From: Roseitranquillus sp963749675
Lineage (GTDB): Bacteria; Pseudomonadota; Alphaproteobacteria; Rhodobacterales; Rhodobacteraceae
Direction of reading: 5' to 3'
Assembly (NCBI GenBank): GCA_963749675.1
Contig: CAVVNT010000001.1
Span: forward strand, 682,001 to 746,000
Length of the DNA stretch: 64,000 bases
In this document: positions 27,953 through 36,672 of the stretch, piece by piece
Layout of the letters: every line of letters starts with the position of its first letter
Numbering within the stretch: position 1 is the stretch's first letter
Translations under genes and position numbers: made by a program
Notes under the pieces: generated by a model
Seen by the model: the letters and a program-made list of their open reading frames with translations, nothing else
What the model was told of the DNA's origin: nothing
Database searches by the model: none

Positions 27953-28824
27953 CGCTCGGGCTTCCAGCGGCGGTGGATCCAGAACCATTGTTCGGGGTGC
28001 GTGCGCACCAGCTCTGACAGGCTGTCGTTGAGCGCCTGAGTCATGGTGGCGGGGTCGCTGTGCGGGATCGGCGCCTCGGCGAGGATCCGGAACGTCACGC
28101 CGTCCGGACTCCGGATGCCGTAGACCGGAACCAGCGGCGCGCCGTACTTCAACGCCATCTCCGCCGCCGACAGGGCCGTCGGCGCGGGTTGTCCCATGAA
28201 GTCGAGCTCGGGCGCATGCTTGGCGTAGACATCCACCACCATGCCGACCATGCCGTCCTGGCGGAGGTGGCGCAGCAACAGGCCGAGACCATGGCGCCCG
28301 GTCGGGAACACCGGCTCGCCGATCCTGCCGATCGCGGCGACGTAGTGGTCGTTGAAGTAGCGGTTGCGCATCGGACGGTAGAGGCCCGCCAGCCTGCATC
28401 CGCGCGCCAGCAGCACTGCGCGCGGGGCGTCGTAGTTGCCGAAGTGCCCCGTGACCACGATGGCCGGCCGGCCCTCATCGCGCGCGGCATCGAGCGCGGC
28501 AAGGCCGGGCCCCTCGATCGGCGTTCCCTCTAGGTGCGCGGCGAACTCGGCGCCCGAGTAGATCTCGGCCAGCGTGCGCCCGGCATTGTCCGGCACCTCC
28601 CGCACCAGCCTCTCGCGCTCTGCGCGCGGCAGTTGCGGGACGACGTGGTCGAGGTTCGCGCGGATCCGCTCCGGCCATCCGGCGAGCGGCGAGATGACGC
28701 GCGATGCCGCCCAGCCGATGAACCGGATCCGGGCGCGGTAGGGCAGGCGCCGGCCCAACCAGAGCATCGACCGGAGCGCCCGGTCGATCGCCAGGTCGGC
28801 ACGGGTATTCCGGCGCTTTCCCAT
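27916..28824 (-). CDS. LpxL/HtrB-family lipid acyltransferase
   Basis: The 302-residue membrane-associated protein belongs to the late lipid A acyltransferase family (LpxL, LpxM, HtrB). It has an N-terminal basic-hydrophobic segment, the catalytic HX4D motif as GHFGNYDAPR near residue 126, and the C-terminal HPEQWFWIHRRWK signature near residue 280. It probably adds a secondary acyl chain to lipid A or a related lipid. It overlaps DUF1223 tail-to-tail and lies 46 bases downstream of fliG on the same strand. Confidence 0.9.
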   Translation of the reverse strand: MGKRRNTRADLAIDRALRSMLWLGRRLPYRARIRFIGWAASRVISPLAGWPERIRANLDHVVPQLPRAERERLVREVPDNAGRTLAEIYSGAEFAAHLEGTPIEGPGLAALDAARDEGRPAIVVTGHFGNYDAPRAVLLARGCRLAGLYRPMRNRYFNDHYVAAIGRIGEPVFPTGRHGLGLLLRHLRQDGMVGMVVDVYAKHAPELDFMGQPAPTALSAAEMALKYGAPLVPVYGIRSPDGVTFRILAEAPIPHSDPATMTQALNDSLSELVRTHPEQWFWIHRRWKPERQRARAAATIGP

Positions 28825-28870
28825 GCCGCGTGCTGTATCGCCGATCGCCGGGCGACGGCAAGGCGGCGGC

Positions 28871-29929
28871 TCAGTCGTCCTCGTCCTCGGCGGTCAGGAA
28901 GATCGCGCCCTGCGCCTCCATCTCGCGGATGCGGTTCACGATCTCGGTCGCAGCCTCCTCGACGTCCTTGTCCTTGACGGACAGCTCGGCGGCCTCCTCG
29001 CGGATGGCGTCGGCCAGCCGCTTGGACATATTCTCGAGGATGAACTCGGCCGCGCGCGCGATCGCATCCTTGCCGCCGGCAACCACGTTAGCCAGCGTCG
29101 CCTGCGGCACGTCGCGCACGATCTTCGGGATGTCGCGCGGCGCCACGCGGGTCGGGATGTTGGCGAAAGTGAAGATCGCCTTGCGCACCTCGGCGGCGAA
29201 CCCCGCATCCTCCTCGTCGAGGCCGGCGAGCACGTCGTCCCGCGTTGCGGACGGCGAGAAGTTCAGGATCGCGCCGACCCGCTCCACCGGCCCGTCGTCG
29301 AACTCCGTCGGCGGCCGCGCGTCGAGCTGCTGGAGCAGGGCGAGGCCGATCTTCTGGACCGTCGCCGGCGCGATCGAGCCGGTCTGCGAAACCCCGTAGG
29401 TGATGCGGCGCGCGCGGTCGCCCGGCAGCCTGCCCAGCACTTCGGCGGCCTTCGAGACCTTCAGCTTCGACAGCAGCACCGCGCCGACCTCGACGCTCTC
29501 GCGCGTCAGGACCTCGACCAGCCTGTCGCTCTCGATGTCGCCGATCCGCGCCCAGGGGTCGCCGCAGAAGGCGAGGCCCGCCTGCTTGCGCAACCGGCTG
29601 GCGGTCGTCGCGCTGATGGTGCCGTCGAGCATGGCGAGGGCGCCTTCGAGGCCGCCCGGGAAGCTGATGCCGATCTCCTCGATCTCGCCAAGGAACTCCT
29701 CGACGACGGAGGCGAGCGTCGAGCGGTCGACGAAACGCATCTCGCCCATCTGCCGCGCCAGTTCCTCCTGCAACGCGTCCGGCAGATCGCCGAGGGAGAT
29801 CCGCGCGCCCTCGGCCAGCAGGACACGCACGACGATCGCCGCCTTCTGTCGCTTGGTCAGATCCTGAACCGCGCCGCCGAACGAGGGGAGGTCGGGCAGG
29901 GTGTTGGGCGTGTCGAAGGAGAGATCCAC
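28871..29929 (-). CDS. fliG: Flagellar motor switch protein FliG, orphan
   Basis: FliG links the MS ring to the C ring and transmits torque. The 352-residue protein shows the FliG N-terminal region (LTKRQKAAIVVRVLLAEG), middle domain and C-terminal domain (PTRVAPRDIPKIVRDVPQATLANVVAG, then NMSKRLADAIREE near residue 300). It starts at GTG with GGAG about 8 bases upstream. It ends in an acidic tail with DEDD. No other flagellar gene lies in the window, so this is an isolated, divergent copy. Stand-alone fliG genes are known in Rhodobacterales, and whether it serves a motor here is open. Confidence 0.85.
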   Translation of the reverse strand: MDLSFDTPNTLPDLPSFGGAVQDLTKRQKAAIVVRVLLAEGARISLGDLPDALQEELARQMGEMRFVDRSTLASVVEEFLGEIEEIGISFPGGLEGALAMLDGTISATTASRLRKQAGLAFCGDPWARIGDIESDRLVEVLTRESVEVGAVLLSKLKVSKAAEVLGRLPGDRARRITYGVSQTGSIAPATVQKIGLALLQQLDARPPTEFDDGPVERVGAILNFSPSATRDDVLAGLDEEDAGFAAEVRKAIFTFANIPTRVAPRDIPKIVRDVPQATLANVVAGGKDAIARAAEFILENMSKRLADAIREEAAELSVKDKDVEEAATEIVNRIREMEAQGAIFLTAEDEDD

Positions 29930-30036
29930 GTCGAAGCTCCGGCGTTCGGGTTCGACTCTCCTAGCGTGCCCGCCGTTAACGCGAGGCTACTTCGGGCGAG
30001 ATCCGGGCAGTTCGCCCGCCCGGATCCAGGGCTTCC

Positions 30037-30195
30037 TCAGCTCGATGCCGAGACGCAGCTACGCGTTTCCTGATCGTAGATCTGGCCGTCGGCGCACGAG
30101 ATCTGAGCCGACTGCTGGTGGTAGCTGCACGCGGCAGCAGCTAGAGACGGCAGCGACATCACCGCCGCGGTCGTGAGTATCGCGAGTGTCTTCAT
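30037..30195 (-). CDS. 52-residue exported cysteine-containing protein
   Basis: This short gene has GGAGGAG about 9 bases before its ATG and encodes a signal peptide (MKTLAILTTAAVMSLPSLAAA). A mature peptide of about 31 residues follows with three cysteines, including CSYHQQ and SCVSASS. Similar tiny exported proteins occur beside purB in related genomes as I recall, but I know of no function. Length, ribosome-binding site and signal peptide together support it. Confidence 0.7.
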   Translation of the reverse strand: MKTLAILTTAAVMSLPSLAAAACSYHQQSAQISCADGQIYDQETRSCVSASS

Positions 30196-30269
30196 CGGGG
30201 GCGTCTCCTCCGTTGACGTGACGTGAAGTTTAGCGCAGCGGAGGCTGCACGCAAACGCCCTGCGTCAAC

Positions 30270-31574
30270 TCACCGCCCGAAAACCCGGCCGAAGATGGTG
30301 TCGACGTGCTTGAGGTGGTAGCCGATGTCGAAATTCCGGGCGATCCCGTCCTCTCCCAGCGCCGCGACCACGTCGGGATCGGCGCGCAGCAGTTGCTGGA
30401 AGTCGGCGCCCTCGTCCCAGACCTTCATCGCGTTGCGCTGCACCATCGCGTAGGCGTCCTCGCGGCTCGCGCCCGCCTGCGTCAGCGCCAGCAGCACCCG
30501 CTGCGAGTTGAAGAGGCCCCGCGTCGCGTCGAGGTTCGCCTGCATCCGCTCCGCATTGACCACCAGCCCCTCGATCACGCCGGTCAGCCGCGCCAGCGCG
30601 AAGTCGAGCGTGATCGTCGCGTCCGGCCCGATCATCCGCTCGACCGAGGAGTGGCTGATGTCGCGCTCGTGCCAGAGCGCCACGTTCTCCATCGCCGGCA
30701 CCACCGTCATCCGCACCAGCCGCGCGAGCCCGGTCAGGTTCTCCGTCAGCACCGGGTTGCGCTTGTGCGGCATCGCCGACGAGCCCTTCTGGCCCTTCGA
30801 GAAGAACTCCTCCGCCTCGCCGACCTCGGTGCGTTGCAGGTGGCGGATCTCGGTCGCGATCCGCTCCATGCTCGACGCGATCACCCCGAGCGTCGCGAAG
30901 TACGCCGCGTGCCGGTCGCGCGGGATCACTTGCGTGCTGACCGGCTCCGGGCTCAGCCCCATCTGCGCACAGACATGCTCTTCCACCCGCGGGTCGACGT
31001 TGGCGAAGGTCCCGACGGCGCCCGAGATCGCGCCCGTCGCCACCTCCTCGCGCGCCCGCAGCATGCGCTCGCGCCCCCGCGCCATCTCGGCGTAGGCTTG
31101 CGCCAGCTTCAGCCCGAAGGTGGTCGGCTCCGCATGGATGCCGTGGCTGCGGCCGATCGTGACCGTGTCCTTGTGCTCGCGCGCCCGCGTCTCGAGCGCC
31201 ACCAGCAGCACATCGAGATCGGCGACCAGGATGTCCGCCGCCCGCACCAGCTGCACGTTCAGCGTCGTGTCGAGCACGTCCGACGAGGTCATGCCCTGGT
31301 GCACGAACCGCGCCGCGTCCGGCCCCACGATCTCGCCCAGATGCGTCAGGAAGGCGATGACGTCGTGCTTCGTCACCCGCTCGATCTCGTCGATCCGCGC
31401 CACGTCGAAGGTGGCGTCGCGCGCCTTCCACACCGCCTCGGCATTCTCCTTCGGGATCGTGCCCAGCTCGGCCATCGCGTCGCCGGCATGCGCCTCGATC
31501 TCGAACCAGATGCGGAACTTGGTCTCGGGGGCCCAGATCGCGACCATCTCGGGGCGGGCGTAGCGCGGGATCAT
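30270..31574 (-). CDS. purB: Adenylosuccinate lyase
   Basis: PurB catalyses two fumarate-releasing steps in purine synthesis, acting on SAICAR and adenylosuccinate. The 434-residue protein begins MIPRYARPEMVAIW. It has the conserved TSSDVLDT and GRSHGIHAEPTTFG motifs and the superfamily signature GSSAMPHKRNP near residue 265 with the catalytic flexible-loop serine. The ATG follows AAGGAG. Its partner gene purF is 29 kb away in this window. Confidence 0.97.
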   Translation of the reverse strand: MIPRYARPEMVAIWAPETKFRIWFEIEAHAGDAMAELGTIPKENAEAVWKARDATFDVARIDEIERVTKHDVIAFLTHLGEIVGPDAARFVHQGMTSSDVLDTTLNVQLVRAADILVADLDVLLVALETRAREHKDTVTIGRSHGIHAEPTTFGLKLAQAYAEMARGRERMLRAREEVATGAISGAVGTFANVDPRVEEHVCAQMGLSPEPVSTQVIPRDRHAAYFATLGVIASSMERIATEIRHLQRTEVGEAEEFFSKGQKGSSAMPHKRNPVLTENLTGLARLVRMTVVPAMENVALWHERDISHSSVERMIGPDATITLDFALARLTGVIEGLVVNAERMQANLDATRGLFNSQRVLLALTQAGASREDAYAMVQRNAMKVWDEGADFQQLLRADPDVVAALGEDGIARNFDIGYHLKHVDTIFGRVFGR

Positions 31575-31673
31575 CCGAAAGCTCCTTCTCGTCGGGCCGT
31601 GCGGCGTCTAGCCCGGCCCCGCTGGGGCGGCAACCGCCTTGGCGCGGGGCAGGGTCCACCGTAGATCACCGGC

Positions 31674-32135
31674 ATGCCCGCGCTCGACGACTTCCTCGGC
31701 ACCTGGCGCCTCTGGCGGCGCATTGCCGACCTTCGCACCGGCGAGACCGGCCGTCTCGCCGGCGAGGTCGGCTTCCGTCCCGGCGCGGGCGGGCTCGTGC
31801 AGCACGAGGAAGGCATGCTGACCCTGTCGGGCCGGCCGCCGATGACCGCGACCCGCACCTACCTCTGGACCGAGGCGCCGGGCCGTCTCGTCCTGCGCTT
31901 CGCCGACGGCCAGCCGTTCCACGACTTCGACCCCGACACGCCGTGCCCCGAGGCGCAGCATCCCTGCGGCCAGGACCTCTACCGCGTCCGCTACGGCTTT
32001 CGCCGCTGGCCGAACTGGCGGTCGGTCTGGCGCGTCACCGGGCCGCGCAAGGATCTGCTGATCGTGTCGGCCTTCGCCCCGCTTGCGCCGGCGACGGCGA
32101 CGCGGCAGAAACCTCGTGACGCAACGAGGGAGTGA
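31674..32135 (+). CDS. DUF6314 family protein
   Basis: The 153-residue soluble protein resembles DUF6314 members, with DFLGTWRLWRRI at the start, FVPG-like GLVQHEEGMLTLSG, PFHDFD and HPCGQDLYRVRY in the middle, and WRVTGPRKDLLI near the end. This looks like a small lipocalin-like beta barrel, but function is unknown. The stop overlaps the bioY start region (TGATG), so translation is likely coupled with bioY. No ribosome-binding site precedes its ATG. Confidence 0.78.
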   Translation: MPALDDFLGTWRLWRRIADLRTGETGRLAGEVGFRPGAGGLVQHEEGMLTLSGRPPMTATRTYLWTEAPGRLVLRFADGQPFHDFDPDTPCPEAQHPCGQDLYRVRYGFRRWPNWRSVWRVTGPRKDLLIVSAFAPLAPATATRQKPRDATRE

Positions 32136-32728
32136 TGGCGATGGCGGACAGGGTTCTCATCGAGGCGATCGGCCCGGCAAGCGGAACGGCGCTGAGGCTC
32201 AAGCAGGCCGCGCTGGCGGGCATCGGGATCATGGCGCTGGCGGCCAGCGCGCAGATCAAGGTGCCGATGTGGCCGGTCGCGATCAACATGGGCACCTTCG
32301 CGGTCCTCTCGATCGGCGCCGCCTATGGGCCCCGGCTCGGCCTTGCGACGATTCTCGGCTACATGCTCGTGGGCGCCCTCGGCTTCGACATCTTCCAGAG
32401 TTCCACGGCCGAGCTGAACGGGATCGCCTACATGATGGGCGGCACCGGCGGCTATCTTGTCGGCTACGTCCTCGCGATCATGCTTCTCGGCGCCGCAGCC
32501 CGCCGCGGCTGGGATCGCTCGGCGGGCCGGATGGCCGCGGCGATGCTGCTCGCCAACGCGGTGATCTACGTGCCCGGCCTTCTGTGGCTCGGCCAGCTCT
32601 ACGGTTGGCACCAGCCGATCCTCGCCTGGGGTCTCTGGCCGTTCCTGATCGGCGACGTGCTCAAGCTCGCGCTCGCGGCGCTGCTCGTGCCGGCGCTCTG
32701 GCGGCTCGTGGGCCCCGCCCGCGGCTAG
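32135..32728 (+). CDS. bioY: Biotin transporter BioY
   Basis: BioY is the substrate-binding membrane component of biotin ECF transporters and can also work alone. The 197-residue protein has six predicted helices and family motifs QIKVPMWPVAINMGTF, AAYGPRLGLATILGY and GGTGGYLVGYV. GAGGGAG precedes two possible ATGs (32135 and 32141). bioM and bioN are not adjacent. Its stop codon is the TAG of CTAG at 32725-32728, and the opposite strand gene uses the same CTAG as its stop. Confidence 0.93.
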   Translation: MAMADRVLIEAIGPASGTALRLKQAALAGIGIMALAASAQIKVPMWPVAINMGTFAVLSIGAAYGPRLGLATILGYMLVGALGFDIFQSSTAELNGIAYMMGGTGGYLVGYVLAIMLLGAAARRGWDRSAGRMAAAMLLANAVIYVPGLLWLGQLYGWHQPILAWGLWPFLIGDVLKLALAALLVPALWRLVGPARG

Positions 32729-33942
32729 TCCTCCAGCTCCGTCGCGATCCGGGCGCTCGCCTCGAGCGTCCGGTGGACGGGGCACTTGTCGGCGATCTCC
32801 AGCAGCTTCGCGCGCTGCGCCTCATCGAGGTCGCCTTCCAGCCGGATCCGCCTCCGGAACACGTCGATGCGCCCGCCGCTGCCATCTGGCGACGCATCCC
32901 GGGCGTGCTCCTTGGCGTGGGTCACGTCGACGGAAACGTGGGTCAGCGGCCAGCCCTTGCGCCGCGCATACATCCGGATCGTCATCGACGTGCAGGCGCC
33001 GAGGCCGGCGGACACCAGCCCATACGGCGTCGCGCCGCGGTCGGTTCCGCCAAAGCTCTCGGGCTCGTCGGCGACGAGATGGTGGCGCGGGCCGGCCATG
33101 ACGTCCTGCAGGAAGCCGTCGGGGTCGCCCTCGCTCACCCGCACGACGCCCTCCGGCGCGCCGGGCGGCGGGGCAGTGGGCGAGAGGTCGAGGTACCGGC
33201 TGGCCCACACCGCGATCACCTCGGCCGCATATTCCGCGTCGGCGGGCCGGCTGATCAGGTGGTCCGCCCCGTCGAGCGTCACGAAGCTCTTCGGGTGCCG
33301 TGCCGCGACGTAGATCCGCGTCGCATTGTCGATCCCGACGACCGCGTCCCGTGGGGCGTGCATGACCAGAAGCGCGCGGCCGAGGCTGCGGATGCTCGGC
33401 TCCAGCCGCTCCGCCGCGACATCCTCGACGAACTCGCGCCCGATCATGACCGCCCGCCCGCCGAGGTCCACCTCAGCGGAGCCCTCAGCCCGGATCCGCT
33501 CCAGCGCGTCGGCGAAGTTGTGCGTCACGTGCGCGGGGTCGAACGGCGCCCCCAGCGTGACGACCGCCCGGGCCGACGCGATCTCGCCCGCCGCGCGCAG
33601 CACCGCGGCGCCGCCGAGCGAGTGCCCGACCAGCAGCGACGGCGCCATGCCCCGCGCCTCCAGCGCGCCGGCCGCCGCCACCAGGTCGCCCACGTTGCTG
33701 CGGAACGTCGTGTTGCCGAACTCGCCGCCCGAGTGGCCGAGGCCCGTGAAGTCGAACCGCAGCACCGCGATCCCCTCCGCCGCCAGCCGCCCGGCGATCC
33801 GGCGCGCCGCGACCACGTCCTTACCGCAGGTGAAGCAGTGCGCGAAGAGCGCCGTCGCCAGGTGCGGACCGTCCGGCAGGTCCAGCCGCGCCGCGAGTTC
33901 GTGGCCGCCATGCCCCTCGAAGGTGAACCTTTCCGTCGGCAT
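32725..33942 (-). CDS. Bifunctional alpha/beta hydrolase-OsmC fusion protein
   Basis: The 405-residue protein joins two domains. Residues 1-250 are an alpha/beta hydrolase with the nucleophile elbow GHSLGG near residue 104 and HDAPRDAVVG-like acid region. Residues 265-405 form an OsmC/Ohr-like domain with GLGACTSMTIRMYARRKGWPL and the second cysteine in DKCPVHR. OsmC proteins reduce organic peroxides with a cysteine pair. The fused hydrolase may deliver or cleave a lipid peroxide or thioester, which is inference. GGGAGGA supports the ATG at 33942. Confidence 0.92.
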   Translation of the reverse strand: MPTERFTFEGHGGHELAARLDLPDGPHLATALFAHCFTCGKDVVAARRIAGRLAAEGIAVLRFDFTGLGHSGGEFGNTTFRSNVGDLVAAAGALEARGMAPSLLVGHSLGGAAVLRAAGEIASARAVVTLGAPFDPAHVTHNFADALERIRAEGSAEVDLGGRAVMIGREFVEDVAAERLEPSIRSLGRALLVMHAPRDAVVGIDNATRIYVAARHPKSFVTLDGADHLISRPADAEYAAEVIAVWASRYLDLSPTAPPPGAPEGVVRVSEGDPDGFLQDVMAGPRHHLVADEPESFGGTDRGATPYGLVSAGLGACTSMTIRMYARRKGWPLTHVSVDVTHAKEHARDASPDGSGGRIDVFRRRIRLEGDLDEAQRAKLLEIADKCPVHRTLEASARIATELED

Positions 33943-34186
33943 GCCGTCCTCCCGTGCCGCCTGCGCCCGCTCCGCATCGCAGGACCGGCCGCGCCGCGCC
34001 AGAGTGTCCACCGGATCGTGATGCGACGCGAGACCGCGATGCCACATATGCCGCCCTTTCAGTCAAGCAAAACACGATGTAGACACGTCCTGGACGAATG
34101 CGGGCCGCCGCGAGCCCGCCGACGGGAGCGAACCGATGCGCCTGAGCCAAGCCGGATCAAACCGCCGCGGACCTGACGGGTAGCCC

Positions 34187-35837
34187 ATGCTCCGCGGCCT
34201 CGACATCCGCGACATCCTGATCATCGACCGGCTGAAGCTCGACTTCGGCGCCGGCCTCAACGTCCTGACCGGAGAGACCGGGGCGGGGAAGTCGATCCTG
34301 CTCGATGCGCTCGGGTTCGTCCTCGGCTGGCGTGGCCGCGCCGACATCGTCCGCCCCGGCGCCGATGTCGGCGAGGTCTCGGCCTCCTTCGACCTCGGCG
34401 CCGCCCATCCCGCCCGCGCGGTGCTGGAGGACGGCGGCCTGCCCGCGGGCGAGGAGCTGCTCCTCCGCCGCACGGTCACGCCCGACCGCCGCAAGACCGC
34501 CTACGTCAACGACCGCCGCGTCTCCGGCGACGTCCTGCGCCGCCTTTCCGACACGCTGGTGGAGCTGCATGGACAGCAGGACGACCGCGGCCTTCTGGAC
34601 CCGCGCGTGCACCGCGACCTGCTCGACGCCTATGGCGCGCTCGGGCCGCTGCGGGATGCCGTGCGGGCCGCGTGGCGCGGCCTCGCCGCCGCCGACCGCG
34701 CCTTGGCCGACGCCGAGTCCGCGCTCTCCGCCGCGCGGGAGGAGGAGGACTACGTCCGTCATTCCGCCGCCGAACTGGAGGTGCTCGCGCCCGAACCGGG
34801 CGAGGACGAGGCGCTCGACGCCCGCCGCCGCCTGATGCGCGCCGCCGCCGGGCTGCGCGAGGACGTCGCCCGCGCCGCCGAGGCACTGGGGCCCGACGGG
34901 GCCGAGGGGCGGATGCTCGACGCCACGCGCTGGCTCGACGGCGCCGCGGCAGGCGCCGAGGGCCGCCTGGACCCGGCGCTCGACGCGCTCGCCCGCGCCC
35001 TCGACGCCCTGTCGGAGACTGCAATCCGGAATCGAGGATGCGCTCGACGCGATGACCTTCGATCCCGCCGAGCTGGAGACCGCGGAGGAGCGTCTGTTCG
35101 CCTTGCGCGCCCTCTCGCGCAAGCACGGGGTTCCGCCCGACGAGCTGCCCGCGTTTGCGGAGCGGCTGGCCGCCCGCCTCGCCGCCCTCGACGACGGGGC
35201 AGGCAGCCTCGCCCGCCTGACGTCCGAGCGTGAGCGCGCCGCCGCCGCCTACGACGCGCAGACCTCGCGGCTGACCGAGGCCCGGCACGAGGCCGCCCGC
35301 CGCCTCGATGCGGCGATGGCGGCCGAACTCGCGCCGCTGCGCATGGACCGCGCGGTCTTCACCACCGCGATCGCCGGGGCGGGGCCCGGCCCGACCGGCC
35401 GCGATGCCGTGACCTTCACCGTCGCGACCAACCCCGGCGCCCCGGCCGGCCCGCTCAACCGCGTCGCGTCCGGAGGAGAGCTCAGCCGTTTCCTGCTCGC
35501 GCTGAAGGTGTGCCTGACGTCGGACGCGCCCGGCCTGACGCTGATCTTCGACGAGATCGATCGGGGTGTCGGTGGCGCGACGGCGGACGCGGTGGGCCGC
35601 CGGCTGGCCGCCCTCGCACAGGAGGCGCAGGTTCTGGTCGTCACGCACTCGCCGCAGGTCGCCGCGCTCGCCGACCACCATTGGCGGGTGGAGAAGCGGC
35701 TCGCCCACGCGACCACGCTTTCGACCGTGACTGCGCTCGACGCCGGCGCCCGCATCGACGAGATCGCGCGGATGCTCGCCGGCGACACCGTCACCGACGA
35801 GGCACGCGGCGCCGCCCGCGCGCTCCTCGCGGGGTGA
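34187..35837 (+). pseudogene. recN: DNA repair protein RecN, frame broken near 35017-35021
   Basis: RecN is an SMC-like ATPase acting early in double-strand break repair. The first ~277 residues contain LRGLDIRDILIID, Walker A GETGAGKS and HGQQDDRG. After ALDALSET the frame changes, and the protein resumes as LQSGIEDALDAM, LRALSRKHGV, the signature GGELSRFLLALK and Walker B LIFDEIDRGVGG through to LAG at 35837. A two-base loss or one-base gain near 35017-35021 explains it. With the shift repaired the length is about 549, normal for RecN. Sequence error is likely. Confidence 0.88.
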
Positions 35838-35901
35838 GCGCCAGCGCGCGCCGGGGACACCGGCATTCTCCACAAGCCGGGCGGGCCCCCGGCCCGCAGG
35901 C

Positions 35902-36084
35902 TCAGTCCCCGATCTCGTTCTTCGCGCCGTCCGACGGCTCCGTCATCGCCTCGACAGGGTTCGCATAGGGGGACGGGTCGCTGAACTGATCCAGGGCGGC
36001 GGTCTGGCTCTGCGCAGCCCCGGGTCGATCACATGCCGCCGTGGCGAGCAGGGCGAGTCCGAGCAATATCGCGAACGGTTTCAT
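35902..36084 (-). CDS. Small putative lipoprotein
   Basis: The 60-residue product has a lipoprotein-type signal (MKPFAILLGLALLATAAC) with the lipid-modified cysteine at position 18. A short hydrophilic tail (QFSDPSPYANPVEAMTEPSD) follows. AAGGAG precedes the ATG at 36084. The lipobox TAAC is imperfect because leucine is absent at -3. No family recognised. Confidence 0.65.
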   Translation of the reverse strand: MKPFAILLGLALLATAACDRPGAAQSQTAALDQFSDPSPYANPVEAMTEPSDGAKNEIGD

Positions 36085-36110
36085 GAAAACTCCTTGCTTG
36101 AATAGCCCAA

Positions 36111-36599
36111 TCACCCATCCGTCCCGCGGTTCCCTGCTCGCGGCCTCGCGTGCTGCCGGTAGTCCCCGGGGTGGAGGCCCGCGGGCCCCGCCACGTGTGT
36201 CTCCGCGCCCGGAACGATGTCGGTGTTCTGAGCGGCGACGGCGATCCATCGGTCACCGCGCCGCTCCAGGACGAAGACGAGGATCGTGGCCCGCGCGCCG
36301 GCTCGCGTGCCGTCGGGTGCCAACTGGCCCGCAAGCCGGACCCGCGCATGCACGACCGCGACCTCGCCCAGTCGCCGCACCTCGACCCGCCGGACCGTCA
36401 GCCGCGTCTCGGCGAAGAACGACCGCAGCGCGTCGGCGTGCGCCCTCCCGATCGCCTCGCGATCTTCCCACCAGATGCCGACGACGTTCACGAAGTCCGC
36501 ATCCTCGGCGAAGAGCGCGGCGATCGCGTCGCCGTCCCGCGCCATCCAGGCTGCACGGAACGCCTCGGGGAAATCCGCGGGGTCCGCGACCGCCGTCAC
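36111..36599 (-). CDS. SnoaL-like/SgcJ-EcaC family protein
   Basis: The 162-residue protein has the SgcJ/EcaC cystatin-like fold pattern of the nuclear-transport-factor-2 superfamily. It reads FRAAWMARDGDAIAALFAEDADFVNVVGIWWEDREAI near the start, then VVHARVRLAGQ and ERRGDRWIAVAAQNT. Such proteins may be small-molecule binding or hydrolytic, and the activity is unknown. It starts at GTG, without a clear ribosome-binding site. The C-terminal ~25 residues are a low-complexity tail. Confidence 0.8.
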   Translation of the reverse strand: MTAVADPADFPEAFRAAWMARDGDAIAALFAEDADFVNVVGIWWEDREAIGRAHADALRSFFAETRLTVRRVEVRRLGEVAVVHARVRLAGQLAPDGTRAGARATILVFVLERRGDRWIAVAAQNTDIVPGAETHVAGPAGLHPGDYRQHARPRAGNRGTDG

Positions 36600-36672
36600 G
36601 GCGCGATGACGGTCGCGTGCGGCCGGGCGGGGCTCGATGCCCCGTCCGGCCGCCCCCGGTCGCGGCGCCGGA

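Noticed and set aside
31575..31673. BioR operator (TTATMKATAA-like) upstream of DUF6314-bioY
   Set aside because: No matching palindrome is present in this intergenic region.
34041..34075. Promoter TTGACT with a -10 box for the hydrolase-OsmC gene
   Set aside because: TTGACT is present on the minus strand, but no acceptable -10 element lies 16-18 bases downstream.
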